This document shows, piece after piece, positions 44,979-53,616 of a DNA stretch of 64,000 bases. Position numbers and translations under genes: made by a program. This stretch comes from JAQAZP01 sp965531145 (GTDB lineage: Bacteria; Acidobacteriota; JAQAZP01), in the NCBI GenBank assembly GCA_965531145.1, contig CBESOE010000009.1:1-64000 (forward strand). Direction: 5' to 3'. The notes beneath the pieces were generated by a model. It was not told where the DNA came from. It made no database searches and was given only the letters and a program-made list of their open reading frames with translations. Position 1 is the stretch's first letter. Each line of letters begins with the position of its first letter.

Positions 44979-46559
44979 ATGCGCACAATTCTCCGGCGTT
45001 GCGGCGGCATTGTGCCGGTCGTCGCGGCACTCTTGCTTATTCTCCTGTTCTGCGGAGCGGGCTGCGGATTCTTCTCCCACCCCGGTGGTGAACACCGCCT
45101 GACCGTCCTCTACTTCGGCGACCTGCACGGCCGCCTGCTGCCCCCCGAAGGTGAATCGACCACGGCGTCCGCTGGCTTTGCCAGGCTGACCGGTCTGGTG
45201 GAACGCATCCGGCAGGAGAACCGCGATGCCGGCATCCCCACCCTGTTGCTGGTGGCCGGCGACTGTCTACAGGGAACCCCGATCTCCACGCTCTTCCGCG
45301 TGGAGGCCGAGTTCCGGGCCCTCAACCTGCTGCGGCCGGACGCCATGGTCCTGGGCAACCACGAGTTCGACTACGGGCTGCCCCGGCTGCGGGAGCTGAT
45401 GGCCATGGCCGATTTCCCGGTGCTGGCGGCCAACGTTTCCGACGAGAAGGGGCGACCGCTGGCCGATGCCTTCACCACCCACTACTTCGACGACTTTTTC
45501 GTGGCCACCATCGGCACCACCGCCGAGGACACACCGAACCTCACCTCGCCGGCCAACGTGGAGGGCCTGACCTTCCAGCCCGCACTGGCCGCCACCTGGG
45601 AAACCTTCAGAACCGTCCGCTTCACCGCTGATTTCTGTATCGCCCTGACCCACCAGGGCCTGGCCCGGGACCAGCAACTGGCCGACTCGCTGGGCGGACT
45701 CAGCCTGGTTGTGGGGGGCCACGACCACCTGGCCCTGGAGCAGCCGGTGTTCGGCAGGGAGCACTGCCTGGTGGTTCACGCCGGGTCCGACGGTCGCCAC
45801 CTCGGCCGTCTGGACCTGGTGTTCTGGAAGGAGTCGGCCCGCGGGTCACCGCGGATCATGTCACACGAAAATGTCCTGATTCCCATCGATGACACCCTGC
45901 CGGCAGACCCCCGGGTGACTGAGTTGCTGGAGGAATACGGCCGTCTGGCCCGGGAGGCCTACGGCGAGCCGCTGGGCCGGTTGGACCAGGCGCTGGAAGG
46001 CCGCCGGGCGCTGGTGCGCAGCGGAGAGACCGGTCTCGGCTGTCTGGTGACCGACCTGATGCGCGAGGCCAGCGGGGCCGACGCCGCCCTGATCAATGCC
46101 GGGGCCATCCGTGCCTCCATCGACGCCGGCGAGGTTTCGCTGGCCGAGGTGGTCACCGCCCTGCCCTTCAACAACCGGGTGGTGCTGATCACCGTCAGCG
46201 GCGCCCAACTGCGGGCCGCCCTGGAGCACGGCCTCAGCACGTCGGCAGCGGCCGGGCCCGGCGCCGGACGCGGCGGCGCCTTCCTCCAGGTCTCGGGAAT
46301 CGGCTTCACGGTGAAAGGCGCGGAACCGGTGGACATTCACGTGGGGGGAGCGCCGCTGGATCCCGGGGCGGAGTATCTGGTGGCAGTGAACGATTTCCTC
46401 GCTGACGGCGGCGACGGCTTCGGGCCCTGGCTGGGCCGGGACACCGGGGAGCGCTCCGAAACCTTTTTCCTGGTCCACGACCTGGTGGCCGAGCACATCC
46501 GCCGCGGGAACGGGCAGGAGGATGCCCCCCGGGGCGGACGGATTCTCTTCGGCGGGTGA
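44979..46559 (+). CDS. UshA-like 5'-nucleotidase lipoprotein
   Basis: A 526-residue exported phosphoesterase. The N-terminal lipobox is FCGAGC. The metallophosphatase domain has YFGDLHGRL, VAGDCLQGTP, VLGNHEFDYG, CIALTHQG and VVGGHDHLALEQ. The C-terminal substrate-binding domain has SGETGLGCLVTDLMREASG, ALINAGAIRASIDAGEVS, VVTALPFNNRVVLITVSGAQ and VAVNDFLADGGDGF. It removes phosphate from nucleotides or cyclic nucleotides in the periplasm, allowing nucleoside salvage. ATG 44979 with GGGGAG at 8 nt. Confidence 0.92.
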   Translation: MRTILRRCGGIVPVVAALLLILLFCGAGCGFFSHPGGEHRLTVLYFGDLHGRLLPPEGESTTASAGFARLTGLVERIRQENRDAGIPTLLLVAGDCLQGTPISTLFRVEAEFRALNLLRPDAMVLGNHEFDYGLPRLRELMAMADFPVLAANVSDEKGRPLADAFTTHYFDDFFVATIGTTAEDTPNLTSPANVEGLTFQPALAATWETFRTVRFTADFCIALTHQGLARDQQLADSLGGLSLVVGGHDHLALEQPVFGREHCLVVHAGSDGRHLGRLDLVFWKESARGSPRIMSHENVLIPIDDTLPADPRVTELLEEYGRLAREAYGEPLGRLDQALEGRRALVRSGETGLGCLVTDLMREASGADAALINAGAIRASIDAGEVSLAEVVTALPFNNRVVLITVSGAQLRAALEHGLSTSAAAGPGAGRGGAFLQVSGIGFTVKGAEPVDIHVGGAPLDPGAEYLVAVNDFLADGGDGFGPWLGRDTGERSETFFLVHDLVAEHIRRGNGQEDAPRGGRILFGG

Positions 46560-46578
46560 CGGTGGCCGGCCCGGAAGG

Positions 46579-47055
46579 TCAGTCCTTGACGTTGGAAAGG
46601 TCGTAGAGCATGGTGGGCTGGAGACCCATCAACCGGACGTAGACCACCAGCTGGCCGCGGTGGTGGCACTCGTGGGCCAGGGCCATCATCATCAGGTTGG
46701 CCACGTGCATCTCCGGGGCAAAAATCGGATTGGGGCCCAGCGGGGAATTGATCCCTTCGGTCCCCTTCTCCTCGGCCAGGGCCAGCAGGCGCCGGCGGGC
46801 ATGGTCCATGAAGGCCCGGGCCTCCTCCACCGTCTTCTCCGGCCGGTCCTCAAAAGTGTCGAAGCCCCAGTTGCCGTGCTTCAGCCCCTGCACCAGCCAC
46901 TCTTCGAAAGCGCCGATGTGGGCCAGCTGTTCGGCGGCGGTCCTCATCCCGTCGGCGGGACGAAACTCACCGCGGTCCAGCGGAACGTCATTGTAGATAT
47001 TGGAGCTGAAACGCCGCTCCATGATCAGCATTCTGGTGAGATTGACCACGTCCAT
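46579..47055 (-). CDS. DinB-superfamily protein
   Basis: A 158-residue four-helix protein of the DinB/YfiT type. The metal-binding His are seen in AAEQLAHIGAFEEWLVQG and ALAHECHHRGQLVVYVRLMG. DinB-like proteins bind Ni or Zn and many act as thiol transferases; the substrate here is unknown. ATG 47055 (MDVVNLTRML) fits the family start; a longer version from ATG 47139 has no ribosome site. Converges on the nucleotidase gene with 19 nt between. Confidence 0.82.
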   Translation of the reverse strand: MDVVNLTRMLIMERRFSSNIYNDVPLDRGEFRPADGMRTAAEQLAHIGAFEEWLVQGLKHGNWGFDTFEDRPEKTVEEARAFMDHARRRLLALAEEKGTEGINSPLGPNPIFAPEMHVANLMMMALAHECHHRGQLVVYVRLMGLQPTMLYDLSNVKD

Positions 47056-47291
47056 CTTCGTAAGATCCCCTTCCTGAAGGACAGAACAAACGGCAGCCAG
47101 GTATCCGGACGAGGGAGTGTACCCACCGTCCGGATTCATGTCAATCGGCCCGGCGGCTCCGGCTGTTGAATGCGGCGGGAGTTGTCGTTATAGTTAGGCC
47201 CCCGGGCGACGCCCGGCCGGCGCCTGCAACGCCGGTGACAACCCGCGGACCGGCCCCCCGGGGCCAGCAACAGGAGCTTCGAGGTCGACAG

Positions 47292-48965
47292 ATGAGAAAA
47301 CTCGTTGAGTGCGTTCCAAATTTCAGTGAAGGCCGTGACCAGGCGGTCATCGATTCCATCACGGCCGAGATCGGCCAGGTGGACGGGGTGACCCTGCTCG
47401 ACGTGGATCCCGGAGCGGACACCAACCGCACCGTGGTGACCATGGTGGGCGAACCGGACGCGGTGGTGGAAGCGGCCTTCCAGGCCATCCGCAAGGCGGG
47501 AGAACTGATCGACATGACCGGTCACAGCGGCGCCCACCCGCGGATGGGCGCCACCGACGTCTGCCCCTTTGTCCCGGTGAGCGGGCTGACCATGGACGAC
47601 TGCGCCGAGCTGGCCCGGCGTCTGGGCCAACGGGTTGGCGAGGAACTGGGCATCCCGGTCTATCTCTACGAGGACGCCGCGTCCCGTCCCGAACGGCAGA
47701 ACCTGGCCGACGTGCGCAAGGGCGAATACGAAGGGCTGGCCGAGCGGGAGGGTAACGACTACTGGAATCCCGACTTCGGCCCGAACAGCTTCAACGCCCG
47801 CTCCGGGGCCACGGCCATCGGCGCCAGGGAGTTCCTCATCGCCTACAACATCAACTTCAACACCCGGAACAAAAAGCCGGTGCACGACATCGCCATGGAC
47901 ATCCGCGAAGCCGGTCGCAACATGCGGGGCCCTGACCGCAAATTCGTCCGCGACGAAAATGACGTGCCGATCAAAGCTCCGGGCAAGCTGAAGGCGGTCA
48001 AGGCCATCGGCTGGTATATCGAGGATTACAATGTGGCCCAGCTCTCGGTGAACCTCACCAGCTATACCACCACCCCGCTGCACCTGCTCTTTGAGACCGT
48101 ACGCGAGGAAGCACGCAAGCGCGGTCTGCGGGCCACCGGCAGCGAACTGGTGGGCCTGATTCCGCTGGACGCCATCCTTCAGGCCGGCCGGCACTACATC
48201 GACATGCAGGGCGGATCGAAGGGCCTCCCCGAACTGGACATCGTGCACATCGCGGTGAAATCTCTCGGGCTGGACGAGCTCTACCCTTTCGACCCGGAGA
48301 AGAAGATCATCGAGTACGCGGTGCGCGGGAAAGGCGAACTGGCCTCGCTCACCGTGGCGGGTTTCTGCGACGTGCTCTCCACCGATGCCCCGGCTCCAGG
48401 GGGCGGCAGCGTGGCCGCCCTCTGCGGCGCACTCTCCGCCGCCCTCACCGCCATGGTGGGCAACCTGACCACCGGCAAGGGCATCAGCACCACCCAGGAG
48501 CAGGCCGCCTGGGCCATCTCCGAACGGGGTCAGAAACTGAAAGAGGCCTTTGTGCTGGCCATCGATGAGGACACCAAGGCCTTCAACCGGGTGATGGATT
48601 GCTTCAGGCTGCCCAAGAAGAGTGACGAGCAGAAGGCGGCGCGGCAGGCGGCCATCGAAGAGGCCAACAAGGGCGCCACCATGGTGCCACTGGAAGTGCT
48701 GCGCCGGTCGGTGGAGGCCCTGGAACTGGCCGAGCAGATGGTGCCCATCGGCAACCCCAACTGCGCCTCGGACGCCGGGGTGGCCGGTCTCACCGGCCGT
48801 GCGGCCGCCCACGGGGCCGGCTACAACGCGCTGATCAATCTCGCCGGGATCGAGGACGAGGAGTTCTGTGCCATGGTGCGTGAGGAAGCGGGGCGGCTGA
48901 GGAACGAGGCCGACGAAATCGCCGGCCGGATCGCCGTAGCCACCGAGGCCAAACTGGCTGGATAG
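47292..48965 (+). CDS. ftcD: Formimidoyltransferase-cyclodeaminase
   Basis: A 557-residue fusion. Residues about 1-330 form glutamate formimidoyltransferase (VECVPNFSEGRDQAVIDSI, DVDPGADTNRTVVT, DMTGHSGAHPRMGATDVCPF with the catalytic His, LIAYNINFNT). Residues about 350-550 form formimidoyl-tetrahydrofolate cyclodeaminase (DVLSTDAPAPGGGSVAALCG, AMVGNLTTGKG). It passes the formimino group from formiminoglutamate (histidine breakdown) to tetrahydrofolate and makes methenyl-THF. No other hut genes are adjacent. ATG 47292 with GAGG at 8 nt. Confidence 0.96.
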   Translation: MRKLVECVPNFSEGRDQAVIDSITAEIGQVDGVTLLDVDPGADTNRTVVTMVGEPDAVVEAAFQAIRKAGELIDMTGHSGAHPRMGATDVCPFVPVSGLTMDDCAELARRLGQRVGEELGIPVYLYEDAASRPERQNLADVRKGEYEGLAEREGNDYWNPDFGPNSFNARSGATAIGAREFLIAYNINFNTRNKKPVHDIAMDIREAGRNMRGPDRKFVRDENDVPIKAPGKLKAVKAIGWYIEDYNVAQLSVNLTSYTTTPLHLLFETVREEARKRGLRATGSELVGLIPLDAILQAGRHYIDMQGGSKGLPELDIVHIAVKSLGLDELYPFDPEKKIIEYAVRGKGELASLTVAGFCDVLSTDAPAPGGGSVAALCGALSAALTAMVGNLTTGKGISTTQEQAAWAISERGQKLKEAFVLAIDEDTKAFNRVMDCFRLPKKSDEQKAARQAAIEEANKGATMVPLEVLRRSVEALELAEQMVPIGNPNCASDAGVAGLTGRAAAHGAGYNALINLAGIEDEEFCAMVREEAGRLRNEADEIAGRIAVATEAKLAG

Positions 48966-48968
48966 GAT

Positions 48969-49062
48969 CGCGCAGTCAGGAGGTCATGCTGTTCCCCCTC
49001 GCTCCTGTCGCGAAACGCTCCACTGTCGCTCGGATGGAACAGCATGACCTCCTGACTGCGCG
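48969..49062. repeat. Inverted repeat E: 27-bp perfect arms, 40-nt loop
   Basis: Arms 48969-48995 and 49036-49062 (CGCGCAGTCAGGAGGTCATG type) begin 4 nt after the ftcD stop. It reads like a MITE- or REP-like unit; no coding potential. Confidence 0.8.
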
Positions 49063-49068
49063 TCGGAG

Positions 49069-49098
49069 CAAAAAAAGGGCACCGCGACTGCGGTGCCC
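49069..49098 (-). terminator. Rho-independent terminator of the membrane sulfatase gene
   Basis: On the minus strand a 9-bp perfect stem (GGGCACCGC/GCGGTGCCC at 49077-49085 and 49090-49098) with a 4-nt loop is followed by seven T (49070-49076). Confidence 0.85.
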
Positions 49099-49136
49099 TT
49101 CTGATGTACGCCCCCGCTTATTGCATGCAAAAAGAC

Positions 49137-49194
49137 GGGGTCAGGTACTTTTCATTTGCACTGTCATTAGTGCAAATGAAAAGTACCTGACCCC
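49137..49194. repeat. Palindromic element D: 26-bp perfect inverted repeat, 6-nt loop
   Basis: Arms 49137-49162 and 49169-49194 (GGGGTCAGGTACTTTTCATT type). It lies between the terminator and the stop codon of the minus-strand gene, in a convergent junction that also holds element E. Confidence 0.85.
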
Positions 49195-49213
49195 ATTTAT
49201 TTCACAGGCAGAA

Positions 49214-51379
49214 CTACTGCATATACCCCAGGGCCCGCAGGTGCGCCCGGGTCTCCTCGTCCAGTTCGGCCTTACCGTCCGATTTGTCCAGCATCTCGTA
49301 GAGCGTCCGCTGCTGCGAGAGGTGGTCCATCAGCACGCCCTTCATCGCCAACCGCCGTTCGAGGTCGACCTCGGCAATGTTGACCTGTTCACGCGGGTCG
49401 GCGACCATGTTGTAAAGCTGGTCGTCGCCGGTGTCCTCGTCGAGGACGTACTTGAACTCACCGTCGCAGTACCCCTTAAGATCCCGGTAGTAAATCATCG
49501 ACTCGTAGAACGCCGGGCGGTCCAGAGGCTCCTCCTCGCCGCGGATCAACGGCAGCAGACTCTGCCCCTCGGCCAGGTCCAGGGCCGGCAGGCCGAGAAA
49601 GTCGAGCACGGTGGGCGCCACGTCCACCAGCCGGACCTGGGTGTCGATCTCGCTGCGGGCCACCGGGAAACCGTCAGGCAGACGGATGACCATGGGTACC
49701 CGCACCACCTCGCTAAAGAAGGTGTGGCCGTGGGACACGTCATGGTGCTCCCAGAACTCCTCTCCGTGGTCGGCGGTGAAGATGATCATGGTGTTGTCCA
49801 GCAGTCCCAGTTCGGCCACCCGGTCGAGGAAACGGCCTAGCTGGCGGTCGGTGAACTCCACCTCGCGGTTGTAGAGATCCTCCACGTGCAGCCGGTCCAC
49901 CTCTTCCAGCATGATCCCCTTGCGGTAGCCCACCACCATCCCGGAATTGCGCGGCGGGATCCTGGTGCTCTTGTAGGTCTGCCCCGCCCCCTCGGCCCAC
50001 TGTCCCCGGGCGATGTACGGTTCGTGGGGGTCGATGACGTGGAGCCAGAAGAAGAAGTTGCTGTCCTTGTTCGCCTCCAGGAAGTCCAGGGCGTAATCCA
50101 CGTGCATCCGTGAATTGCTGGTGTCCTGGCGGGCGGTGGTGTCGGGGAAAATGGAACGGAGGAAACGGAACCAGAGGTTGGCCGTCCAGTACTGGGTCCG
50201 CAGGCGGTGCTTCATGTGGTCATAGAAACGAAATCCCTGGTGCGCACCGAAGGCCTCCAGCAGCCAGCCGTTGGAGACCACGGCGCCGGTCATCAGACCG
50301 GCCTCGCTGAGCCTCTCGGCCAGGGTCACCCGCAGATCGTCGAGGCGGTCCTGCATCGAGGTCACCCCGTGGCCGGTGGGATACATGGAGGTGTGGATGG
50401 TGCAGAGAGAGGGCAGGGTCCAGGGTGAATTGGCCTGCATACTGTGGAAGATCACCCCGTCGCGGGCCACCCGGTCGAGGTTCGGTGTCTGGGGCCCCTG
50501 GGGGTCGCTCACCGACAGGCGGTCGGCGCGCAGAGTGTCCACCGAAATAAGGATCACGTTGAGGTCCTTCTCCGCGGTGGTCTCAATGGTGGCCATGCTG
50601 AATTCGGCCTTCTTGGCCGCCATGGGAAGGAAAGTGCAGCAGGTCAGCAGCAGCAGGACCAGGGTCAACTGGTGCCGGGTAAGGAAACTACGCCGCCATC
50701 CCGCCTGGTAGCGGGGGTAGAGGAAGCGCCAGGTGGCCCAGGTGAGCAGCAGCAGTCCGACACCGAACGCACCCAGGATGAGGAAGAACCGGGCGTTGAA
50801 ATCATACTTGAGATAGACCCGGTTGACCCAGAGCAGCGGCGGGGTGAGCAGGATGGCCCAGAGCCCGAAAGCCACCAGCAGGGCCTTCAGCTTCGACGCC
50901 CAGGGAGCACGCCGCAGGCGGCCGGCCAGCAGTCCCATGGCCAGGCCGATGAACAGCCCGGCAAAGATCAGCCGCAGGTTGAAGAAGAGCTTTGACGGGT
51001 TGAGCAGCAAATGCAGTTTGAGGGTTGGATTGAACATAAAAAAGAGATAGACCGTACCCACCAGCATGGTGGCCAAGCCGGTGAAGAAGGGTACGAAGCG
51101 GTCCTCGTCCCGGAACAACGGATAGCGCCGGCCAAAGACCAGGTAGAGCAGCAGCGCCAGCAGTCCGAGAAACAGCCCCCACCCTACGGCCTCGGAAAAA
51201 ATAGGAGTAAAAAACACCTGGATCAGCTTGGGGATGGAGGTGAGTGGCACACCGGTGGAGGAGCCGGAGGTCACGGTGGTGGAGAGGAACCCCTCCTGGA
51301 ATCCGAGCAGGGCCCCGAGAACCACGCCGGAGCGCCAGCCGAATCCGGTCACATCTTTCCAGTTCATTCTTTCTGTCAT
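49214..51379 (-). CDS. Membrane-anchored sulfatase-like hydrolase
   Basis: About 721 residues. The N-terminal third has six to seven membrane helices (GVVLGALLGFQEG, VGWGLFLGLLALLLYLVFG, LIFAGLFIGLAMGLLAG, FFLILGAFGVGLLLLTWATW). A periplasmic alkaline-phosphatase-superfamily domain follows: VILISVDTLRADRLS, LHVIDPHEPYIARGQW, IIFTADHGEEFWEHHDVSHG. The nucleophile motif is WTLPSLCTIHT, Thr in place of Cys/Ser, so it is not a formylglycine sulfatase. The topology is reminiscent of LtaS or phosphoethanolamine-transferase-like enzymes that modify envelope polymers. ATG 51379 has AGGA close upstream; ATG 51367 is possible. Confidence 0.85.
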   Translation of the reverse strand: MTERMNWKDVTGFGWRSGVVLGALLGFQEGFLSTTVTSGSSTGVPLTSIPKLIQVFFTPIFSEAVGWGLFLGLLALLLYLVFGRRYPLFRDEDRFVPFFTGLATMLVGTVYLFFMFNPTLKLHLLLNPSKLFFNLRLIFAGLFIGLAMGLLAGRLRRAPWASKLKALLVAFGLWAILLTPPLLWVNRVYLKYDFNARFFLILGAFGVGLLLLTWATWRFLYPRYQAGWRRSFLTRHQLTLVLLLLTCCTFLPMAAKKAEFSMATIETTAEKDLNVILISVDTLRADRLSVSDPQGPQTPNLDRVARDGVIFHSMQANSPWTLPSLCTIHTSMYPTGHGVTSMQDRLDDLRVTLAERLSEAGLMTGAVVSNGWLLEAFGAHQGFRFYDHMKHRLRTQYWTANLWFRFLRSIFPDTTARQDTSNSRMHVDYALDFLEANKDSNFFFWLHVIDPHEPYIARGQWAEGAGQTYKSTRIPPRNSGMVVGYRKGIMLEEVDRLHVEDLYNREVEFTDRQLGRFLDRVAELGLLDNTMIIFTADHGEEFWEHHDVSHGHTFFSEVVRVPMVIRLPDGFPVARSEIDTQVRLVDVAPTVLDFLGLPALDLAEGQSLLPLIRGEEEPLDRPAFYESMIYYRDLKGYCDGEFKYVLDEDTGDDQLYNMVADPREQVNIAEVDLERRLAMKGVLMDHLSQQRTLYEMLDKSDGKAELDEETRAHLRALGYMQ

Positions 51380-51506
51380 TTTCCTGGTATCGGATTGCCT
51401 CGCCGCCACCCGGTTTCCTGCGCGGAAGACCCTGTTGACTGGACCGGGAACAGACCGGGAAGCCTGGGTCGAGGAATGTTGAACAACCCCTGAAACGGGA
51501 AGAACG

Positions 51507-51535
51507 AGTATAAACCGCTCCCCCATACGAATCAA
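51507..51535 (-). promoter_or_regulatory. Promoter of the membrane sulfatase-like gene
   Basis: On the minus strand TTGATT (51530-51535), a 17-nt spacer and TATACT (51507-51512), leaving a leader of about 120 nt. The divergent region 51380-51734 (355 nt) otherwise holds no gene. Confidence 0.6.
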
Positions 51536-51616
51536 GAAAATCTGAAGAGTGCCAAAGACTTACCGGCCGACCAGGAACCGCAGGACCCTCCGCAGGTGCA
51601 CTCCTCCGCTGAATTC

Positions 51617-51646
51617 TTGACAGGCACTGCCCCCACTGGCAGTATT
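51617..51646 (+). promoter_or_regulatory. Possible promoter of pfkA
   Basis: A perfect TTGACA (51617-51622) is followed after 18 nt by AGTATT (51641-51646), a weak -10 match. Leader of about 80 nt. Confidence 0.4.
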
Positions 51647-51734
51647 GCAGGTGATCATAGGAACACCTGTCTCCATTTACGGCGCCACTGCCCCGCTGTT
51701 CCGGGCGGCGGCTTGGCCGGAGGTTTAGTACGGC

Positions 51735-52829
51735 ATGGGCAAGCTCTCCAGGATCGGCATTCTCACCGGCGGCGGTGATTGTCCCGGGCTCAACGCGGTG
51801 ATCCGCGCGGTGGCCAAGATGGCGCTGACCCACCTCGACGTGGAGGTGATCGGTTTTCTCGATGGTTTTGAAGGGCTGGTGGACAACCGCTTCATCCGCC
51901 TGGACCGGGATGAGGTCTCCGGCATCCTCACCCGGGGGGGAACCATCCTCGGCACCTCCAACCGCTCGGACCCCTTCAATTACCCCATGCTGGAGAACAA
52001 CGAGAACGTCTACCGCGACCGCTCCGACCAGGCCGCTCACACCTTCCGCCAGCACGGTCTCGACGCCCTGGTGAGCATCGGCGGGGACGGCACCATGGCC
52101 GTGACCCAGAAGATGGCCGAAAAGTGGGATATCCCGGTGGTGGGAGTGCCCAAGACCATCGACAACGACCTGATGTACACCGATCAAACCTTTGGCTTTG
52201 ATTCAGCCATGACCACCGCCACCGAGGCCATCGACAAGATCCACACCACGGCTCAGTCACACCACCGGGTGATGGTGGTGGAGGTGATGGGACGCTACGC
52301 CGGCTGGCTGGCCCTCTGCTCGGGCCTGGCCGGCGGTGGCGACATCATCCTCATCCCGGAGATTCCCTACCGTATGGACGCCATCTGCGAAGCGGTGAAA
52401 CAGCGAAACTACGAGGGCAAGAATTTCAGCATCGTGGTGGTTGGCGAAGGGGCGAAGCCGGAAGGCGGCCAGATGGTGGTGAAGAAGCGTGTGGAAGGAA
52501 GCCCGGAGGCGATCCGCCTCGGCGGTATCGGCCACGTGGTGGCCGACGAGGTCGAGGAACTGGCCGGCATCGAGACCCGGGTCACGGTTTTGGGCCATCT
52601 TCTCCGGGGAGGAATTCCCACGCCGGCCGACCGGCTGCTGGCCACCCGCTTTGGCGTGGAGGCCATGCGCCTGCTGGTGGACGGTGAATTCGGCCGGATG
52701 GCAGCCCTGCACGGGCACCAGATCACTTCGGTGCCGCTGAACGAGGTTGTGGGACAGCCGCGGAAAGTGCCCCCGGAATCGGAATTGCTGGACGCGGCCC
52801 GCGCGGTGGGCACCTGCCTGGGTATCTGA
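51735..52829 (+). CDS. 6-phosphofructokinase, ATP-type with PPi-like lysine
   Basis: A 364-residue PFK. It starts IGILTGGGDCPGLNAVIRA (phosphate loop) and has ISIGGDGT-like VSIGGDGTMAV (Gly where PPi enzymes have Asp), PKTIDNDL (catalytic Asp, with Lys where classic ATP enzymes have Gly), VEVMGRYAGWLAL and VLGHLLRGG. The Gly/Lys pairing marks group III enzymes, which in studied actinobacteria use ATP and lack allosteric control. It phosphorylates fructose 6-phosphate in glycolysis. GGAGG lies 11 nt before ATG 51735, a slightly long spacing. Confidence 0.93.
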   Translation: MGKLSRIGILTGGGDCPGLNAVIRAVAKMALTHLDVEVIGFLDGFEGLVDNRFIRLDRDEVSGILTRGGTILGTSNRSDPFNYPMLENNENVYRDRSDQAAHTFRQHGLDALVSIGGDGTMAVTQKMAEKWDIPVVGVPKTIDNDLMYTDQTFGFDSAMTTATEAIDKIHTTAQSHHRVMVVEVMGRYAGWLALCSGLAGGGDIILIPEIPYRMDAICEAVKQRNYEGKNFSIVVVGEGAKPEGGQMVVKKRVEGSPEAIRLGGIGHVVADEVEELAGIETRVTVLGHLLRGGIPTPADRLLATRFGVEAMRLLVDGEFGRMAALHGHQITSVPLNEVVGQPRKVPPESELLDAARAVGTCLGI

Positions 52830-52851
52830 ACCGGTGAAGAGAACGAGGAAT

Positions 52852-53613
52852 ATGGTGGACGGAAGACAAGCAGCCTCACTGAGTCGAGTGGTGCCTGTAC
52901 TGGCCCTGCTGGCACTGCTCTGTTCCCTGCCCCTGGCCGGGTCGGACACGGCCCCGGGGACCGGTGCAGCGGAGGCGCCCGACAGCCAGCCCTCCCTGAC
53001 GATCCAGATCAGCGGTCGTGATGCCGAGATGTCCGGGCAGGTCCTGCGCCTGATCTCCATGGACCTGGGGATATTCGGCTACCGGGTGGCCGATCCGTCC
53101 CGGGCGGAAGAGGGGCTGGGAAATATCCGGCTCAAGATCTCCACCTCCATGGCAAAAACAAGCTGGCGGGGCAGCACCGACAGCAAGGCCCGTCTGGAAA
53201 CCAGGCGCCTGGTGCTCAAGGGATCGTTCAAGGGCGACAAGGCCCGGGTGCGGCTCCTCGAGGAGGACGTGGCCGGCTGTTTCCTCACCGATCAGGATTC
53301 AATGGCCGGCGGTCTGTTCCAGCGCACCCGGCGGGCTGCCGACGGGGTCTGGGTGGAGACCGACACCTCGCTGATCATGCGGATGATCAGGCGCCTGGAG
53401 ATCGAGATTTTCGGCGCCATGGCCACCGAGCAATCAATCCGGGCATTGCTGGCCCTGTACTGGGAATTCCCCGACCTGCTTGGCCCGCGTATTCTGGACA
53501 CCGTGCGCACCAACAGGAAAACGATCATTCCGGTGCTGGAATCGCTCTACACCTCGGCCACCGGCTCGGAGAGAGCCGCCGCGGCAGCGATTCTGGCCCG
53601 ATACGCCGACTGA
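52852..53613 (+). CDS. Exported protein of unknown function
   Basis: A 253-residue protein with a signal peptide (SRVVPVLALLALLCSLPLAG). The mature part starts with a short low-complexity linker, then a mixed alpha/beta region (LTIQISGRDAEMSGQVLRLI, FGYRVADPSRAEEG, NIRLKISTSMAKTSW) resembling a small periplasmic domain, and a helical C-terminus. No family recognised. GAGGA precedes the ATG. It is 22 nt after pfkA and 3 nt before the flippase-like gene, within one operon. Confidence 0.72.
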   Translation: MVDGRQAASLSRVVPVLALLALLCSLPLAGSDTAPGTGAAEAPDSQPSLTIQISGRDAEMSGQVLRLISMDLGIFGYRVADPSRAEEGLGNIRLKISTSMAKTSWRGSTDSKARLETRRLVLKGSFKGDKARVRLLEEDVAGCFLTDQDSMAGGLFQRTRRAADGVWVETDTSLIMRMIRRLEIEIFGAMATEQSIRALLALYWEFPDLLGPRILDTVRTNRKTIIPVLESLYTSATGSERAAAAAILARYAD

Positions 53614-53616
53614 CCC

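Noticed and set aside
15348..49194. CRISPR array from the repeated palindromes
   Set aside because: Units are single, far apart and differ in sequence; no regular spacers and no cas genes.
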